Of a DNA stretch of 64,000 nucleotides, positions 23,901 through 34,860 are shown one piece after another. Made by a program: the position numbers and the translations under genes. Below the pieces are notes generated by a model, which saw only the letters and a list, made by a program, of their open reading frames with translations, searched no databases and was not told where the DNA came from. The DNA is taken from positions 14,259,736-14,323,735 of the forward strand of contig NC_054741.1 of the NCBI RefSeq assembly GCF_018143015.1. The letters are read 5' to 3'. Source of the stretch: Lytechinus variegatus (taxonomy: Eukaryota > Echinodermata > Echinoidea > Temnopleuroida > Toxopneustidae). Numbering within the stretch: position 1 is the stretch's first letter; each line of letters opens with the position of its first letter.

Positions 23901-24721
23901 GGGTACATTCGTCATGATTCATGTGCCAGAGCTTCATTAAAGCAGTAACCTGCAAAGCAATGTCTCCTGTAAATTTTCCAAGAGAAAAAAAATTAGAAAC
24001 AAATAGAACAAAATTAATAGTGTTTTACCGATAATGCATTTTGCCCGTATGTATCATAGATTACGGTGTGGCAGACACACCAACAAAAGCGATACGAGAA
24101 GCCGATGGAAGCTATTGTTTTGAGATTGTGTTATCTCGAATGACATACCATTGATCGCTTTATTGTCCGATTCGTGAGTGTGACTGTGACATAGAGGTTG
24201 TTTTGGTCTCGTTTTAGCGCAATATCACGTCATACATTTTGACATATTTGCCCTCTTTCTAAGCAAATTAAGACACTAATACTGTCATGAATCATATCGA
24301 TGTTTTCGCTAATATATTCTCTTTCATGTAGAATGTTGACATTTTGTATTAATTGCTGTTATTTATAAAACAGTTCAAGATTCTTGAAAAAATACTCTTT
24401 TTAAATTATAATTTGCATAATTTATGTAAATTAGGTAATAAAAACAAGGATATCCCAATTATTTTATGACAATTTTCTTCCCTGTCTTACCCTAAGTCTT
24501 TATTTCCAATTTTAGGGCAGTTCTGGTGAAATATATATTCTGAATTACTTGTTTATACTATATCGACATAATATGCAAATTTATGCAAATTACTTGCTTA
24601 TTTGCATAGATACAGCGTGTCTCTTTGGATGAATCTTTTTCTTTTGACCCAAGGAACATTTGTGCCAAGTGGGACATTTGTACTAAAAAATGCAGCGTTC
24701 AACCTCTTAACAAGTCTACTA
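20933..24721. mobile_element. 3.8-kb palindromic fold-back element
   Basis: Two arms of about 1.78 kb (20933-22716 and 22928-24721) are near-identical inverted copies around a spacer of about 210 bp. Matching stretches run from the ends (TAGTAGACTTGTTAA with its inverse TTAACAAGTCTACTA) through the middle (GTAATCTATGATACATACGG at 21601, inverse at 24045) to the centre (AGGAGGCC, inverse near 22965). It splits an array unit: AAG lies on both sides of the insertion, while an undisturbed copy of that unit near 25055 is continuous. No protein-coding ORF of note is present. Confidence 0.9.
22717..22927. other. Spacer of the large palindrome
   Basis: Non-palindromic centre. Its right half (CAGGGGGTGCTATCTATCG, then AGAATAATACACGCAG) resembles 10300-10350, so it shares ancestry with a dispersed repeat. 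Confidence 0.6.
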
Positions 24722-25716
24722 AAGACCCTACGTATTTGACTAACCAAATGATGCGAGCGCGAAGCGCGAGCTGAAATTTTTGTATATATTGACCACAAAC
24801 ATGGATATTTTAAGGACTATAGTTACGAATCCATTAAGTCAGAGTATACATATCTCACCATAGTCATCTAATGCGAGTGCCAAGCGCTTGCTGATTTTGT
24901 TAGAATTACATCTAAACACATGGAGCACTTTTTGAAGTCATTGTAATCATGATTATTATACGCATCTCACTAATGAAATACTGCGAGCGCGAAGTGCGAG
25001 CTGAAAATCTAGGAAATTCAGACATGAAGAGGGGCATTCCTAGGCTTGTTTGTAGGAATTCACTAAGACCCCCACGTATTTCACTAACCAAATGATGCGA
25101 GCGCGAAACGCGAGTTAAAATTTTTTGATATTTAGATCAGAAAAATTGACATTTTAAGGACTGATTTTAGGAGTTCATGAAGAGCAAAAATCTCACCAAT
25201 CCGCTAATGCGAACGTTAGCACGGACAGGAAATGTTTTATATTAAGACCTTAAAATAGGGCAATAACTTTACGGTCATGAAAAATAAGAATATATCACTA
25301 CTTAAAACAATAATAACTCTAATTGCGAGGAAATATATTATTTTGTTGTATATTGATTTGAAAACGGGAGGCTTTAGTACAGCAGGTTTATATATCTCGT
25401 TAAAAAGTCTATGCGAGCACCGGGAACAATGAAGACACAATAAATTAAGCAAATAATGTTTCATTTGAAGGTGTGAAAAAACGCTTTGTATGGTATATAA
25501 TATAATATAACACTATGATAAACAACAATTTCTTCTTCCCCCACTACGTTTCTCTTCCTTTTTCCCTCTTTTTCTCCTTTTCCCCGTTTTTTTTTTTTTG
25601 GCCAGCCGATGGGGGGGGGGGGCACGTGCCCCCCATGCCCCCCGTAGTTACGCCACTGGTCATTTATATAAAAAACAACGTTTTCGCTGTTAATGCTTTA
25701 GCTAGCTCCAGCCCGC

Positions 25717-27616
25717 TGCGCGCGGGCGGGCCGCGCGTTTCCGTTTTACACCCTGGCGAAGGCATTTTCCGGAAAAGTAGCCAAAAAGCGACTAGTGAAG
25801 AGTCTACGTCTACGTTTGTTTACATTATCAGCTGGGCGCGCGATCCAAAGTCCGCACCGAAGTTATCCGCAGAACGTACTTGCAAATGCAGCTGAGCTTA
25901 TACTTTCCAGGTTCAGTACGAATGTTTGCCTTGATCATTTGCCTTGCCGATTTGCTGATGTCTGTCTTTCTCTCTATCTGTCTATATATCTATCTCTCAA
26001 ATTCCATCTCTATCTATCTATCTATCTAACTATCTATCTATCTATGTAACTGCAGTATCTATCTATCTAATAATCTTCTCTGTCTCTCTCATTCTTTATC
26101 TAACATCTATCTATCTCAAATTCTCTATCTCTCTCTATCCATCCATCTGTCTGTCTTTCTCTATTTCTCTCTCTCTACCTACCTATGTAACTACAGTATC
26201 TATCTGTTAATTTGTCGCTCTTCTCTCTCATTCTTGATCTATCTGATATCTATATCTATCTCTCAAATTCTCCAGCTCTCTCTCTCCCCTATCCATCTGT
26301 CTGTCTTTCTTCTATCTATTTATCTATCTATCTATGAAACTACAGTATCGGTTAATTTGTCTATCTTCTCTGTTTCTCTCATTCTTTATCTATCTAACAT
26401 CTATTTATCTCTCAAATTCTCTATCTCTCTCTCTCCCTCTATCTATCCATCTGTCTGTCTTTTTCTCTATTTCTCTTTTTCCGTCCATATATCTATAACA
26501 TATCTCCATCTCTCAAGTTCTCCCCCCCCATCTATCTATCTATCTTCTATCTATTTTTGTAACTACAGTATCTATCTATCTGTTAATTTGTTGATAATCT
26601 TCACTGTCTCATTCTTTATCTATTTAACATCTATCTATCTCTCAAATTCTCTCCCTATCTATCTATCCATCTGTCTGTCTTTCTCTATTTCTCTCTATCT
26701 ATTTTTTTAACTATAGAGTATCTATCTACCTGTTGATTTGTTAATATTCTTTGTCTCTCTCCCTCTTTATCTATCTCTCATCTATCTATCTCTCAAATCC
26801 TCTATCTATCCATCTGTCTGTTTTTCTCTATTTCTCTCTATCTATATATCTATCCATCTATCTATCTATCTGTTAATTTGTCTATCTTCTCTGTCTCTCT
26901 CATTCTTTATCTTTCTATCTATCTAACATCTATCTATCTGTCTCTCAAATTCTCTATCTCTCTCCTTCTCTAGCATCTGTCTGTCTTTTTTCTCTCTCTC
27001 TCTTTGTCCGTCCATATTTCTATCTATAACATTTCTCCCTCTCTCTCTCTATCTATCTATCCTTCACTCTCTAACTCTCTCTCCTCTCCCTCTATATATC
27101 GACCTCTCTGTCTCTCCCTCTCTCTCTATTTATCTATCTATCCATCCATCTCTCCCTCTTTCTCTCTCTTTCTATCTATCTATCCACCTCTCTCTCTCTC
27201 TCTCTCTCTAATTCAGTCTTCTATATCTATCTTTCGGCAGCTTCTAAGTGTATCAATCCATCAAACTTCAATTTGTCTTTCCATTATAAGTATCTGTTTA
27301 TTTTGATTTTGTCTGTCATTCTATTCATTTAGTTCATAATTTATTTTTAGAAAAAAAAACTATCATAAACCATGACTGCAAAAGCATGTTCGGATTTCAT
27401 TCCTGACTGCCGCTCTCTCTGTACATGAAGTGCCGAGGAACTCTGTGCTCTGATCAGTAACTGTGGAAATTGCATGCGGTGGTGGACTCGCCTGTGTCGC
27501 ACGCTGCATGCAACCAGCGACGTGTGTAGACTCTTCACTAGTCGCTTTTTGGCTACTTTTCCGGAAAATGCCTTCGCCAGGGTGTAAAACGGAAACGCGC
27601 GGGCGGGGCTGAGCCC
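25717..27616. mobile_element. 1.9-kb fold-back element with microsatellite core
   Basis: Terminal inverted repeats of at least 75 bp (25732-25806 and 27526-27599) include CGCGCGTTTCCGTTTTACAC and ACTAGTCGCTTTTTGGC and are essentially identical. The tips are GC-rich. The interior is an unusually long TCTA-type microsatellite and no protein. The overall plan recalls the fold-back TU elements described in sea urchins, but identity with that family is not shown. Confidence 0.8.
25968..27230. repeat. Interrupted (TCTA)n/(TC)n array with ~150-200-bp higher-order unit
   Basis: About 1.26 kb of TCTA, TCTC and TCTG repeats. Landmarks such as ACTACAGTATCTATCT, GTTAATTTGTC, CTCTCATTCTTTATC and CCATCTGTCTGTC recur in the same order about six times, so a complex unit has been tandemly amplified. 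Long open frames rich in Ser, Leu and Tyr here are artefacts. Confidence 0.9.
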
Positions 27617-28204
27617 AGGGGCTTACCGTGTATTTTGGCGTGATTTATGGTCTAAATATTTCTCCAAATGTATTGTGAAAACATAAATTATGCACTTACC
27701 ACGATTATATGGATGAATGTCTAACGAGTGGCATGCAGTTTCCTGACATCTTGGCACAAACTGGACGGAACCTCAAAAAAACCATGGATCCTACGAAAAA
27801 ACGAAAAGTTCTAGCTCTCCTTCTACCCATAGCAGTAGGATCCATGTTCTACCCCAGTCTCGATCGGCCATTTTGTTACGATTCATAACAAAGAAAAAAA
27901 AACACAATAAACCATACAGGGGGCCAAACCAAAGAAGAAATTTTGATATGCGCTCTCGATAACATGTGCTAACCCCGGTCGGCACCGGCCCTCACTCAGT
28001 CTTATTTAGGTTACGCCTATATATGCTCGTTCCCTCCCTTTGAAAGCACCCCCCTATCGAGGGTCTGCCAAAGATTACTGAACCCCCCACCCCTTTCGAG
28101 GGCTTTCTGCGGCGGGCTTTTTCTGCCTTAAAGACCCCCTTAATTATTCCGGAACACTGCTCAATGTACAATGTACTTTACTTTTCAAAATGAAATAGAT
28201 AATA
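27617..28204. other. Spacer, nothing recognised
   Basis: Mixed sequence with no gene, RNA or element termini that can be supported. Confidence 0.4.
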
Positions 28205-28636
28205 ATCCTGAATGAGCTTTCAAAGTCAGGAATTTCATAAATTTGCCCCGGCTAAATTTGAACTTGCGGGATTTGATCAATTTTCAACGTTATTCAATGT
28301 GTTTTTTTAAACTCAGCCGGTTTATAAAACACAGGGCCGTCGCCAGGGGGGGTGCGGAGGGTGCGAACGCACCCCCCTTCAGAACCAAAAAAAAATAAAT
28401 AAATAAAAAAAATAAAAAAAAAAATAAAAAAAACGGAGGGGGGGGGGGGGGGTAGGGATACTTGAGGGCTCTTTTGAAAAAAAAAACGTTGTTTTTTGTG
28501 TTTTTTTTCATAAAAAGCACCCCCCCTAGAAAAAAGCTGGTGACGGCCCTGAAACACATCGAATAACGTTGAAAATTGATCAAATCCCGGGTTCAAATTT
28601 AGGGCAAATTTATGAAATTCCTGATTTTGAACCTCG
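28205..28636. mobile_element. Palindrome with a hAT-like insert at its centre
   Basis: Arms of about 90 bp (28205-28300 and 28551-28636) are inverted copies, sharing AATAACGTTGAAAATTGATC in one and its inverse in the other. In the loop lies a 220-bp segment, 28332-28551, with ends CAGGGCCGTCGCCAG and CTGGTGACGGCCCTG, an A-rich run and a G run. Only a partial AAACA repeat flanks the insert. Confidence 0.7.
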
Positions 28637-30690
28637 TTTTTAGATTTTTAAGGAATTCAAAGAGAGAGATATAAAAAAACACCCCCCTTTTAAAGAAATC
28701 TCCGGGTGAAAATACAAATACACCCCCTTTTTTTTTCTTTTTTTACAATTCGCGGGCCGGACTGGTCAACTTCATTTGTCCCGCGAAAAAGTACCCCTTT
28801 ACCGGACATTTTGGGAACACGCATGCGGTCCTTCCGACCCCGGAGTGGGGGGGGTGCTAACCCTTCACTCGATTTAAGGGTCTGAATGTGCAGCCAGCCT
28901 ACTCATGCCCTGTGTAGCAAGTTTTGTCTTTGCTAGTCTTTGTGTGGAGACAGACTTGTTGGTCAAAGTTTCAGTCATGTAAGTGTCTCTTAGTCTACAA
29001 ATGTAGACCCACATCTGCAGTGTGTGTACCTCAGCTGATTCAACGAGTCTGCATAGCAGACTAGGTCTACTGAGGCTGCAGAAATGGCTCACTTCGCTTG
29101 CCCTTTCAGGCTGGTTTGCTTCGCAAACCAGTGGCAGATCCCACCTCACGAGCCATTCAGAGTCTGCATAGCGCTAGCAGACTAAGGGTCTCTTGCTTGC
29201 AATGTAGTATGTAGTATACAGCTCGATCGTGTGTGCGTGCCATATCCATGCGTGCGTGCAGCAAGTGCGCGCACGTCTCGTGTCAATCATTTTGTGATGC
29301 CGAGGTGACATTGGTGGGAAGGTATGAAAAATTCGTCGTTTTCCGGGTTAGATAATGTCATGTTTTATTTGTTATTTACTGCAAACTTTGTAGAAATATG
29401 CTTTTAATTGCTTTATGAGTATATTCATAGTTGATCGTGTTGTGAGAGCGAGATATTTTTGGATTCTATACTCCATAGAATAACTTCAAGATTTGTTAGT
29501 TACGTGAGTGAAAGCCTAGGCACGCATGATTGTCAATGTTAACACGTGGATAGGCCTAACACTCGGTTACATGTAGGTCTGCCACGATCTGGCACGATGG
29601 GTATCCTCTTTTAGGAAGACATTCATTTAGCATCCAATCCAACGTGGCAGAAACAATTAGTTATCAAGGTCTTATTCGGTTTGAAGAGACAATGATCATG
29701 ATGATGCACCAATTAAGATCAATGTAAATTGGTTATTTCAAGTGTTCTTTCAATCTTTGGACTTGGTTATTTAAAAATTCAAGTGTTCTTTCACTCTTTG
29801 ACTCTGGTTATTTCAAGTGTTCTTTGTTCTACAGTGTTCTTTGTTGGTGTTGTTGGCAGTGTTGAGAGAATAAAAAGGCCGCTGAATTGAATGAGCTCCA
29901 ACACCGAGCTTGATTCAGTTATCGATAGACGATAGCACATGTCATGCCTCTGACTCTGTGCTGCTAAATCATCTCAACTTGCGCGAGAAGCTAGAAGTCT
30001 CAACAACGAAAATGAAAATCGGAGAGAACTGCATTAAATTCTCAGTAGGCATAGACCTACAGAATGCCAACATGACCATTGCAATGCTTTAATTCATTCA
30101 AGAATTCGAAAGAGTGAACATTATTCTTCATCAAAATAAAGCTCAGCCTCAAAATGATTTGTACTCATTGTAACCAACTGTTAGAATCTTAAATGCTAAT
30201 TTTACTGGGATGTTTTTTCATCATGTTTGCCGCCTTTTCATGAGCATGAGATTGTCAACACCAAACTTGAAATCATACAATCATGACAATTCAGGGGTTG
30301 GTGACCATGGTGACATGGGGAAATTACACGTAAATCGTCAACTCAAGAGTTCATTTCCATTCTGGCTGTGGGGAATCTACTATAGGTAGCAATGCTGTAC
30401 ACAGCACACACATAAAAAATCATTTGAATATCACTTTTGTGACCAAAAACACTAATTTCCATACAGTGGCAATGTATTTTTCAGTAGTTACTTGGAAGTA
30501 ATTTTTCTATTTACTAGAGGGCTTGAAAACCTGAATTTTGGGCATATTTTTGTGTACGCCCTCTATTGGTGGAAAATAATTTGGCAAGACAATTGTCATT
30601 TTTCAATCTTTATTTTTAATAAAGAAAAAATAATTTGAAAGAGTCAAATTATCTCAAGAGCCAAGTTATAGCTATGTGCGAATACGGGGC
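28637..30690. other. Intergenic with a weak candidate two-exon transcript
   Basis: A CpG-containing stretch near 29235-29321 ends in a good donor (GGTGGGAAG then GTATGA). An acceptor, TTCTTTGTTCTACAG, ends at about 29842 and is followed by sequence with an AATAAA near 30136. No reading frame of note joins them. This may be a small non-coding transcript or chance. Confidence 0.2.
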
Positions 30691-30699
30691 ATCGCGAGC

Positions 30700-30958
30700 G
30701 CTGGTTTTGGTGGCACGGTTTTCGCGCGGGTTTTGCTACGAGTGGCATCGCCTCTGTCTGGGCGGCTCATTGAAAATGGGGTTTAATGCGCATGCGCACA
30801 TAGTAGGTGCAATCTCGTGCCTTTTAACAGACAGCTGAAGATGTGCTCTTTCTGTACATATAAGTTTCAATGTGGATACTCGCCTGTAAAGTGTGGATAT
30901 CGGAGCTTGAAAGTTCATCAAATTTTTGGACGCGTAAATGTTCGAAATTTTTAAATGG
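30700..30958 (+). promoter_or_regulatory. Candidate NRF1-type promoter and first exon
   Basis: A GC-richer island (CGCGAGCGC, TTCGCGCGGG) holds the palindrome TGCGCATGCGCA, the NRF1 consensus, at about 30788-30799. It is followed 150 bp later by a strong donor, AAATG then GTAAGTAA (30959). A short frame from ATG at about 30841 has a Cys-rich start but stops before the donor. No downstream exon was identified. Confidence 0.3.
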
Positions 30959-31070
30959 TAAGTAAAACAAGAATCCGATTAGGTATACAATTTGACTGGA
31001 AATATATTTGAATTATCAAAAAATCCAAACTTACGCGATTCTGACGTTGCGCAGTCCAGATATAAGAGAT

Positions 31071-31207
31071 GCCAGCTACCCCTGTCACAGCCGGTCTCGG
31101 CAGTCGAGCTGCCCGATGCGCCTGCCGTTGGCAGGGCGATGCTACCCTTGTCACAGCCGGTCTCTCGTCAGTCGAGCTGCCCGATGCGCCTGCGGTTGGC
31201 AGGGTGA
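31071..31207. repeat. Two tandem copies of a GC-rich ~68-bp unit
   Basis: CTGTCACAGCCGGTCTC to GCTGCCCGATGCGCCTGC to GTTGGCAGGGCGATG occurs twice in a row with few changes. It is GC-rich against an AT-rich background. Function unknown. Confidence 0.8.
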
Positions 31208-31483
31208 TGGGAGCGGTCGATAGTGAGTCGTTCATGCTGGATTGAACTAGATCGTAAATTGCTTACTTGATGATTATGTTGTGCCTTTTTTGGGAAATCT
31301 CTGTCATTATACCGTAGATAATTATTCTGATATTGATTTTAATACATTCATTTGTCACAGAAAGATTTTATCATCCCAAGGTTATGTGACTCAAGAGTCT
31401 AGGTGGTTGATTATCGTTTCATTTGGAAACTGGATTTGCTTTTGACAGTGGAATATCAATGTTGACTTTTCTAAAATTAAATT

Positions 31484-31932
31484 CATGGGTGGAAATCCCA
31501 GGGGGACACGTCCCCCTACCCAAAATAATAGGGGGACATGTAACAATAATACATTTTTTTCTTTTTTGGTCAAACTTTTTGGGGTGAAAATGACCTTACA
31601 ACAGTTTGGGGATAAACTTTTTTTTTTAACTTGTCAGAGTTGCCAGCATCCATAGGCGGCGAAAGCTGGGGGAAGTGTACCCCCCCCCTTAATTTGAGGT
31701 GGGGGACGATCCCCCCACCTCAATTTTTTTTTTTTTTTGATAACCTTTTTTTTCTTTTCTTTTTTTTTTTTGCTTGTCAAATTTAGTTTTCTGCGTCCCC
31801 CTATAATTTTTGGTTGATAACCTTTGGTGTATTTTTTTGATTATCAAAATAATTTGGTGGTCCCCCTAAAACTGTTGGCTTTCGCCACCGATGCCAGCGT
31901 CCCCCTACCTTTGGGGCCAATTTCCGCCCATG
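31484..31932. mobile_element. hAT-like MITE (CATGGGCGGAAAT ends), host of a nested element
   Basis: Ends CATGGGTGGAAATCCC and AATTTCCGCCCATG are inverted. Flanks ATTAAATT and ATTAAAAT are an 8-bp duplication with one change. Same family as the element at 57304. A second element interrupts it. Confidence 0.75.
31648..31890. mobile_element. Nested MITE (GGCGGCGAAAGC ends)
   Basis: Lies inside the previous element. Inner ends GGCGGCGAAAGC and GCTTTCGCCACC are inverted. The flanks share TGCCAGC, a likely target duplication. The interior is T- and C-run sequence. Confidence 0.6.
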
Positions 31933-33137
31933 ATTAAAATGCAAAAAATTTGTTGTTTAATTTTTCACTCTCAGAGGAAATATTTCACTTCCACATGGCT
32001 CTATTGTCTATTTTTTTTTATGTTATTCATTTTTTTCTATTTTATTATAATTATTATTTTTTTTTTTCAAGAAGGGTGCCGGGGGGGGGGGGGGGTTGTG
32101 TTCATAAGTTGAAATGGGGATGGGATTTGTATAAGTTTTTGTGTCACTTTTGTTCTCTTGTTTTGAGTGTTGGAGCTTTGATGCCTGTTTTTGTTGCTGT
32201 TCAGAGCTTTATTTATGTGCAGTGATTTCGCGCTAGAATATGAACTTATTTTTCATTAAAAAAGGAGTGCTCGAACATGGCCTTTGTTGTAATCATACAT
32301 ATCCAAGAAATGCATATATTAAAGCTTAATTTTTATGTTTCCTTCTTGATACTTGAATTACATTCAATGCTACATCTTTACACCCTCAGACTCTGCTGCT
32401 CATCCTTCCTTAAAAAAATTGTAATCGAATGCCCACGGTCTCCAAAATGAAAGGTACATTATCCATCTATAAACAAATTGTTGAAACAATAAAATACATA
32501 AAGAATTGGTGAAACAATCAAATACATCAGAAAAGCACACTTGTATTTTTATACCATACAAAGTACATGTACAAAAGGAATGATATTTTTTATTTGTAAA
32601 AAAAGACCCCATACATACATGTACACAATACTAAAGTTGAAAAAGAGCTAATTGTAATTTATATCAGAAAAACAAAGAAATACATTAGAAATTACAAAAA
32701 CAATACTTTAAACAAATTCATTTAGGAAATTATCTACATGATGCTGTTTTGATGCCAACTAAATTATATACAAATTATCTCTCATTATTACTTTCATTTG
32801 GCAAAAAAAGAGGCGAGTAATTGTAATTTGCATAATTAATTAGAATTAATTAAAAGAAATTATTTTACACATAAGAAAAATTACCAAGTGAAATGATTAC
32901 ACATCAATTGAGTTTTCTTTCACCTTTCCATTGATACCTAAATTACTTCAAAGGGCTCAAAAACAAAGAAGTTAGAGCCCGTTGAAGACTTGGGTTCAAA
33001 ATGGTCACAAAATGGTCACAAAAATCGGTTATGCACTCCATTGACTTTACATTAAGACAATGACCACAAATTTGGATAAATATGCGCGACTTAAACTGGA
33101 ATAACTTTATAATTTCTTGATGAAAATTTGAGTTCTT
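31933..33137. other. Intergenic, simple runs only
   Basis: T-rich and G-run segments, then AT-rich sequence. No gene or element termini supportable. Confidence 0.45.
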
Positions 33138-33180
33138 GGTATCATTTGAAAGGTCTTTTTAAGGGCTTTCAAATGATACC
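33138..33180. repeat. 15-bp-stem hairpin
   Basis: GGTATCATTTGAAAG and CTTTCAAATGATACC are perfectly inverted around a 13-base loop. It is probably the centre of a decayed fold-back repeat. Confidence 0.7.
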
Positions 33181-33547
33181 AAATTCATTGAGATTTGAGG
33201 ATTTTCATTTTTTTTGTCACATACCTACAAGTTAAAGACAAAGTATGAATAGCTGTAATAGAAACTGACAATTTCAAATTGTCAAGCATTTGCCCCAAAG
33301 AAAAAGAGAAAATAAGCCAAAATTTGCCATCCTTATTTTACCACACAGAGTAGTACTAGTAGTAGTAGTAGAGAACAAGGTTATATCATAACCTTGTTCA
33401 TTGAATGAGTGGTAAGTCGGTAACACCAGCAGCAGTGCTGGGTTCAGCAGACAATATTCAACACCATCCTTCAATACGAACTGCAAGAAATATGTCATAT
33501 TTTCTGGGATTTTCCAAGGTCAATCCCAAAATCATGCACCAGCCCGA

Positions 33548-33627
33548 GTTCAAGTACAATGTGGCTGGTGTTGGTGACTTGGTGTAACAACACCAACACC
33601 AGATTTCAACACCGTACTTGAAATCAC
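33548..33627. repeat. Imperfect palindrome, ~35-bp arms
   Basis: TTCAAGTACAATGTGGCTGG to GTGTTGGTG is mirrored by AACACCAACACCAGAT to CGTACTTGAA. It overlaps a 60-codon open frame (33405-33587), which is therefore doubtful as a gene. Confidence 0.6.
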
Positions 33628-34080
33628 CCAATGTATATGTAGGCCTAGAGTAAAGTGCCCAAATATCAGACACCTGTCTTAAGCATGAAAATACAATCAT
33701 TGAATCAAATAAAAATGTTTATTTTCGTAAAGCACAAATGTTGAATATTAATGTCATAGAAAATTCAAATTGAAAAAATTGTGGTAAACAGAAATTATTT
33801 ACTTCAAAAGAACGACACGATGCTAAATTGAAGACGAAAATAAAGAATAGAACATAACATTCTAATAAACAGAACATTTTTCGAGGTGTCGCACATCGTC
33901 AGCCTGAAAATTATAAACAGAATTATTGGTGCATGTACATGTATTTATACAGTTAGGATGTCGAGTAAAATTTCAAGAATGTAGTTACATTAGATTACAA
34001 GGTGTGAATTCAATGGTTAAATGGAATGAAGTAAAAAAAAATTTGCAGTGTCTGGATTTATCAGATAGGGGTGGGTTAAA

Positions 34081-34480
34081 TTAAATGGATAACATTATTT
34101 GGTAATTGTACACCTGTTGGTTTAGTTCAGGTTGTTTCCAATTGATGAAAAGCCCTTTTATTTTTAGTTGAAAATCTGTTATAGCAGTATCGAGAATTTT
34201 GAAACAGTGGGTATTGCATTCTAACAAGCATTGGGGTGATGATTGCAGGTGTTTCCATATAGGAGTTTTTGTCCTTCCCCATGTGCTCCTGTACTCGTGT
34301 CTTATAATGACGCTTGGTTTGACCAATATAGCGAGCTTTACATCTCGCACATGTAAATTGGTATATGACACGAGCACGAAGCTCCTGGGGAATGGAATCT
34401 TTTACAGAAAGTAAAGAACTGAGCTTGAAAGATGAGAAAGAAAGAGTGATATGAAGATCTTGGCAATATTGTTTAACCAT
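34081..34480 (-). pseudogene. Penelope-like retroelement fragment: GIY-YIG endonuclease end
   Basis: The minus-strand product contains YQFTCARCKARYIGQTKRHY then TRVQEHMGKDKNS. This matches the GIY-YIG endonuclease domain with its zinc-binding CxxC that follows the reverse transcriptase in Penelope-like elements. A neighbouring frame continues with the C-terminal part (CFKILDTAITDFQLKIKG, then FINWKQPELNQQVY). Reverse transcriptase motifs are not found upstream, so this is a 5'-truncated copy. The frame is broken. The 3' flank down to about 33.75 kb may be its untranslated tail. Confidence 0.8.
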
Positions 34481-34787
34481 AATGTAATGTTGATTCTCTT
34501 TTCAAGTTCCTATGATGCTTTACCAATATAAGGTAACTTGAAAAATCTTGTCTTTTTTTTTTCTTGATCCTTGTTTGGGTTTTGGATGTTTTGGTTCAAT
34601 GACCTTTAGACTTCGTTCTGAAAACGAGCACGCACGTCAACAGCACGCATTTCCCAATCAATTGGCCATTACGTCCTATGTTTGGGATCGTGCCATATTT
34701 GGAAGGGTGTTGAATTTCCCACCAAAGGGAACCCCATTGCAGATTTTTTTTTGCGATCAATCATGTGCGATCTCGGCGGAGATATTT

Positions 34788-34860
34788 CTGGCGGAAGTCA
34801 CTTCCCCCTTGCAAGAGTTTTTTGGGTCTTCGATCTTTTGGAGTCCATAATTAGCGAGGC
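34788..34860 (+). promoter_or_regulatory. Candidate promoter and first exon of the snoRNA host gene
   Basis: GGCGGAAGTCACTTCCCCC contains two opposed ETS/GABP cores (GGAAGT and ACTTCC). It leads into the pyrimidine run CTTCCCCCTT, which resembles the terminal-oligopyrimidine start of snoRNA host and ribosomal protein genes. About 60 bp on, AGCGAG then GCAAGTATG would be a GC-type donor. The first snoRNA lies 120 bp further. Inferred from motif order only. Confidence 0.35.

Larger units (their letters stand above)
20340..25658. mobile_element. Complete 5.3-kb hAT-like non-autonomous transposon
   Basis: Starts CAGTGGCGTACCGTGGG and ends with the inverse, GTAGTTACGCCACTG. It is bracketed by a perfect 8-bp direct repeat GTCATTTA (20332-20339 and 25659-25666). 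Terminal CAGTGGCG and an 8-bp duplication are the hAT signature. The body is an array of GCGAGCGCGAAGCGCGAG units in + orientation (20.4-20.9 and 24.75-25.25 kb), interrupted by the large palindrome. No transposase is present, so movement would have needed an outside enzyme. Confidence 0.85.

Noticed and set aside
25795-27306. Series of Ser/Leu/Tyr-rich open frames
   Set aside because: Translation of TCTA/TCTC microsatellite.
33405-33587. 60-codon + strand frame with balanced composition
   Set aside because: Overlaps an inverted repeat and has no similarity or splice context.
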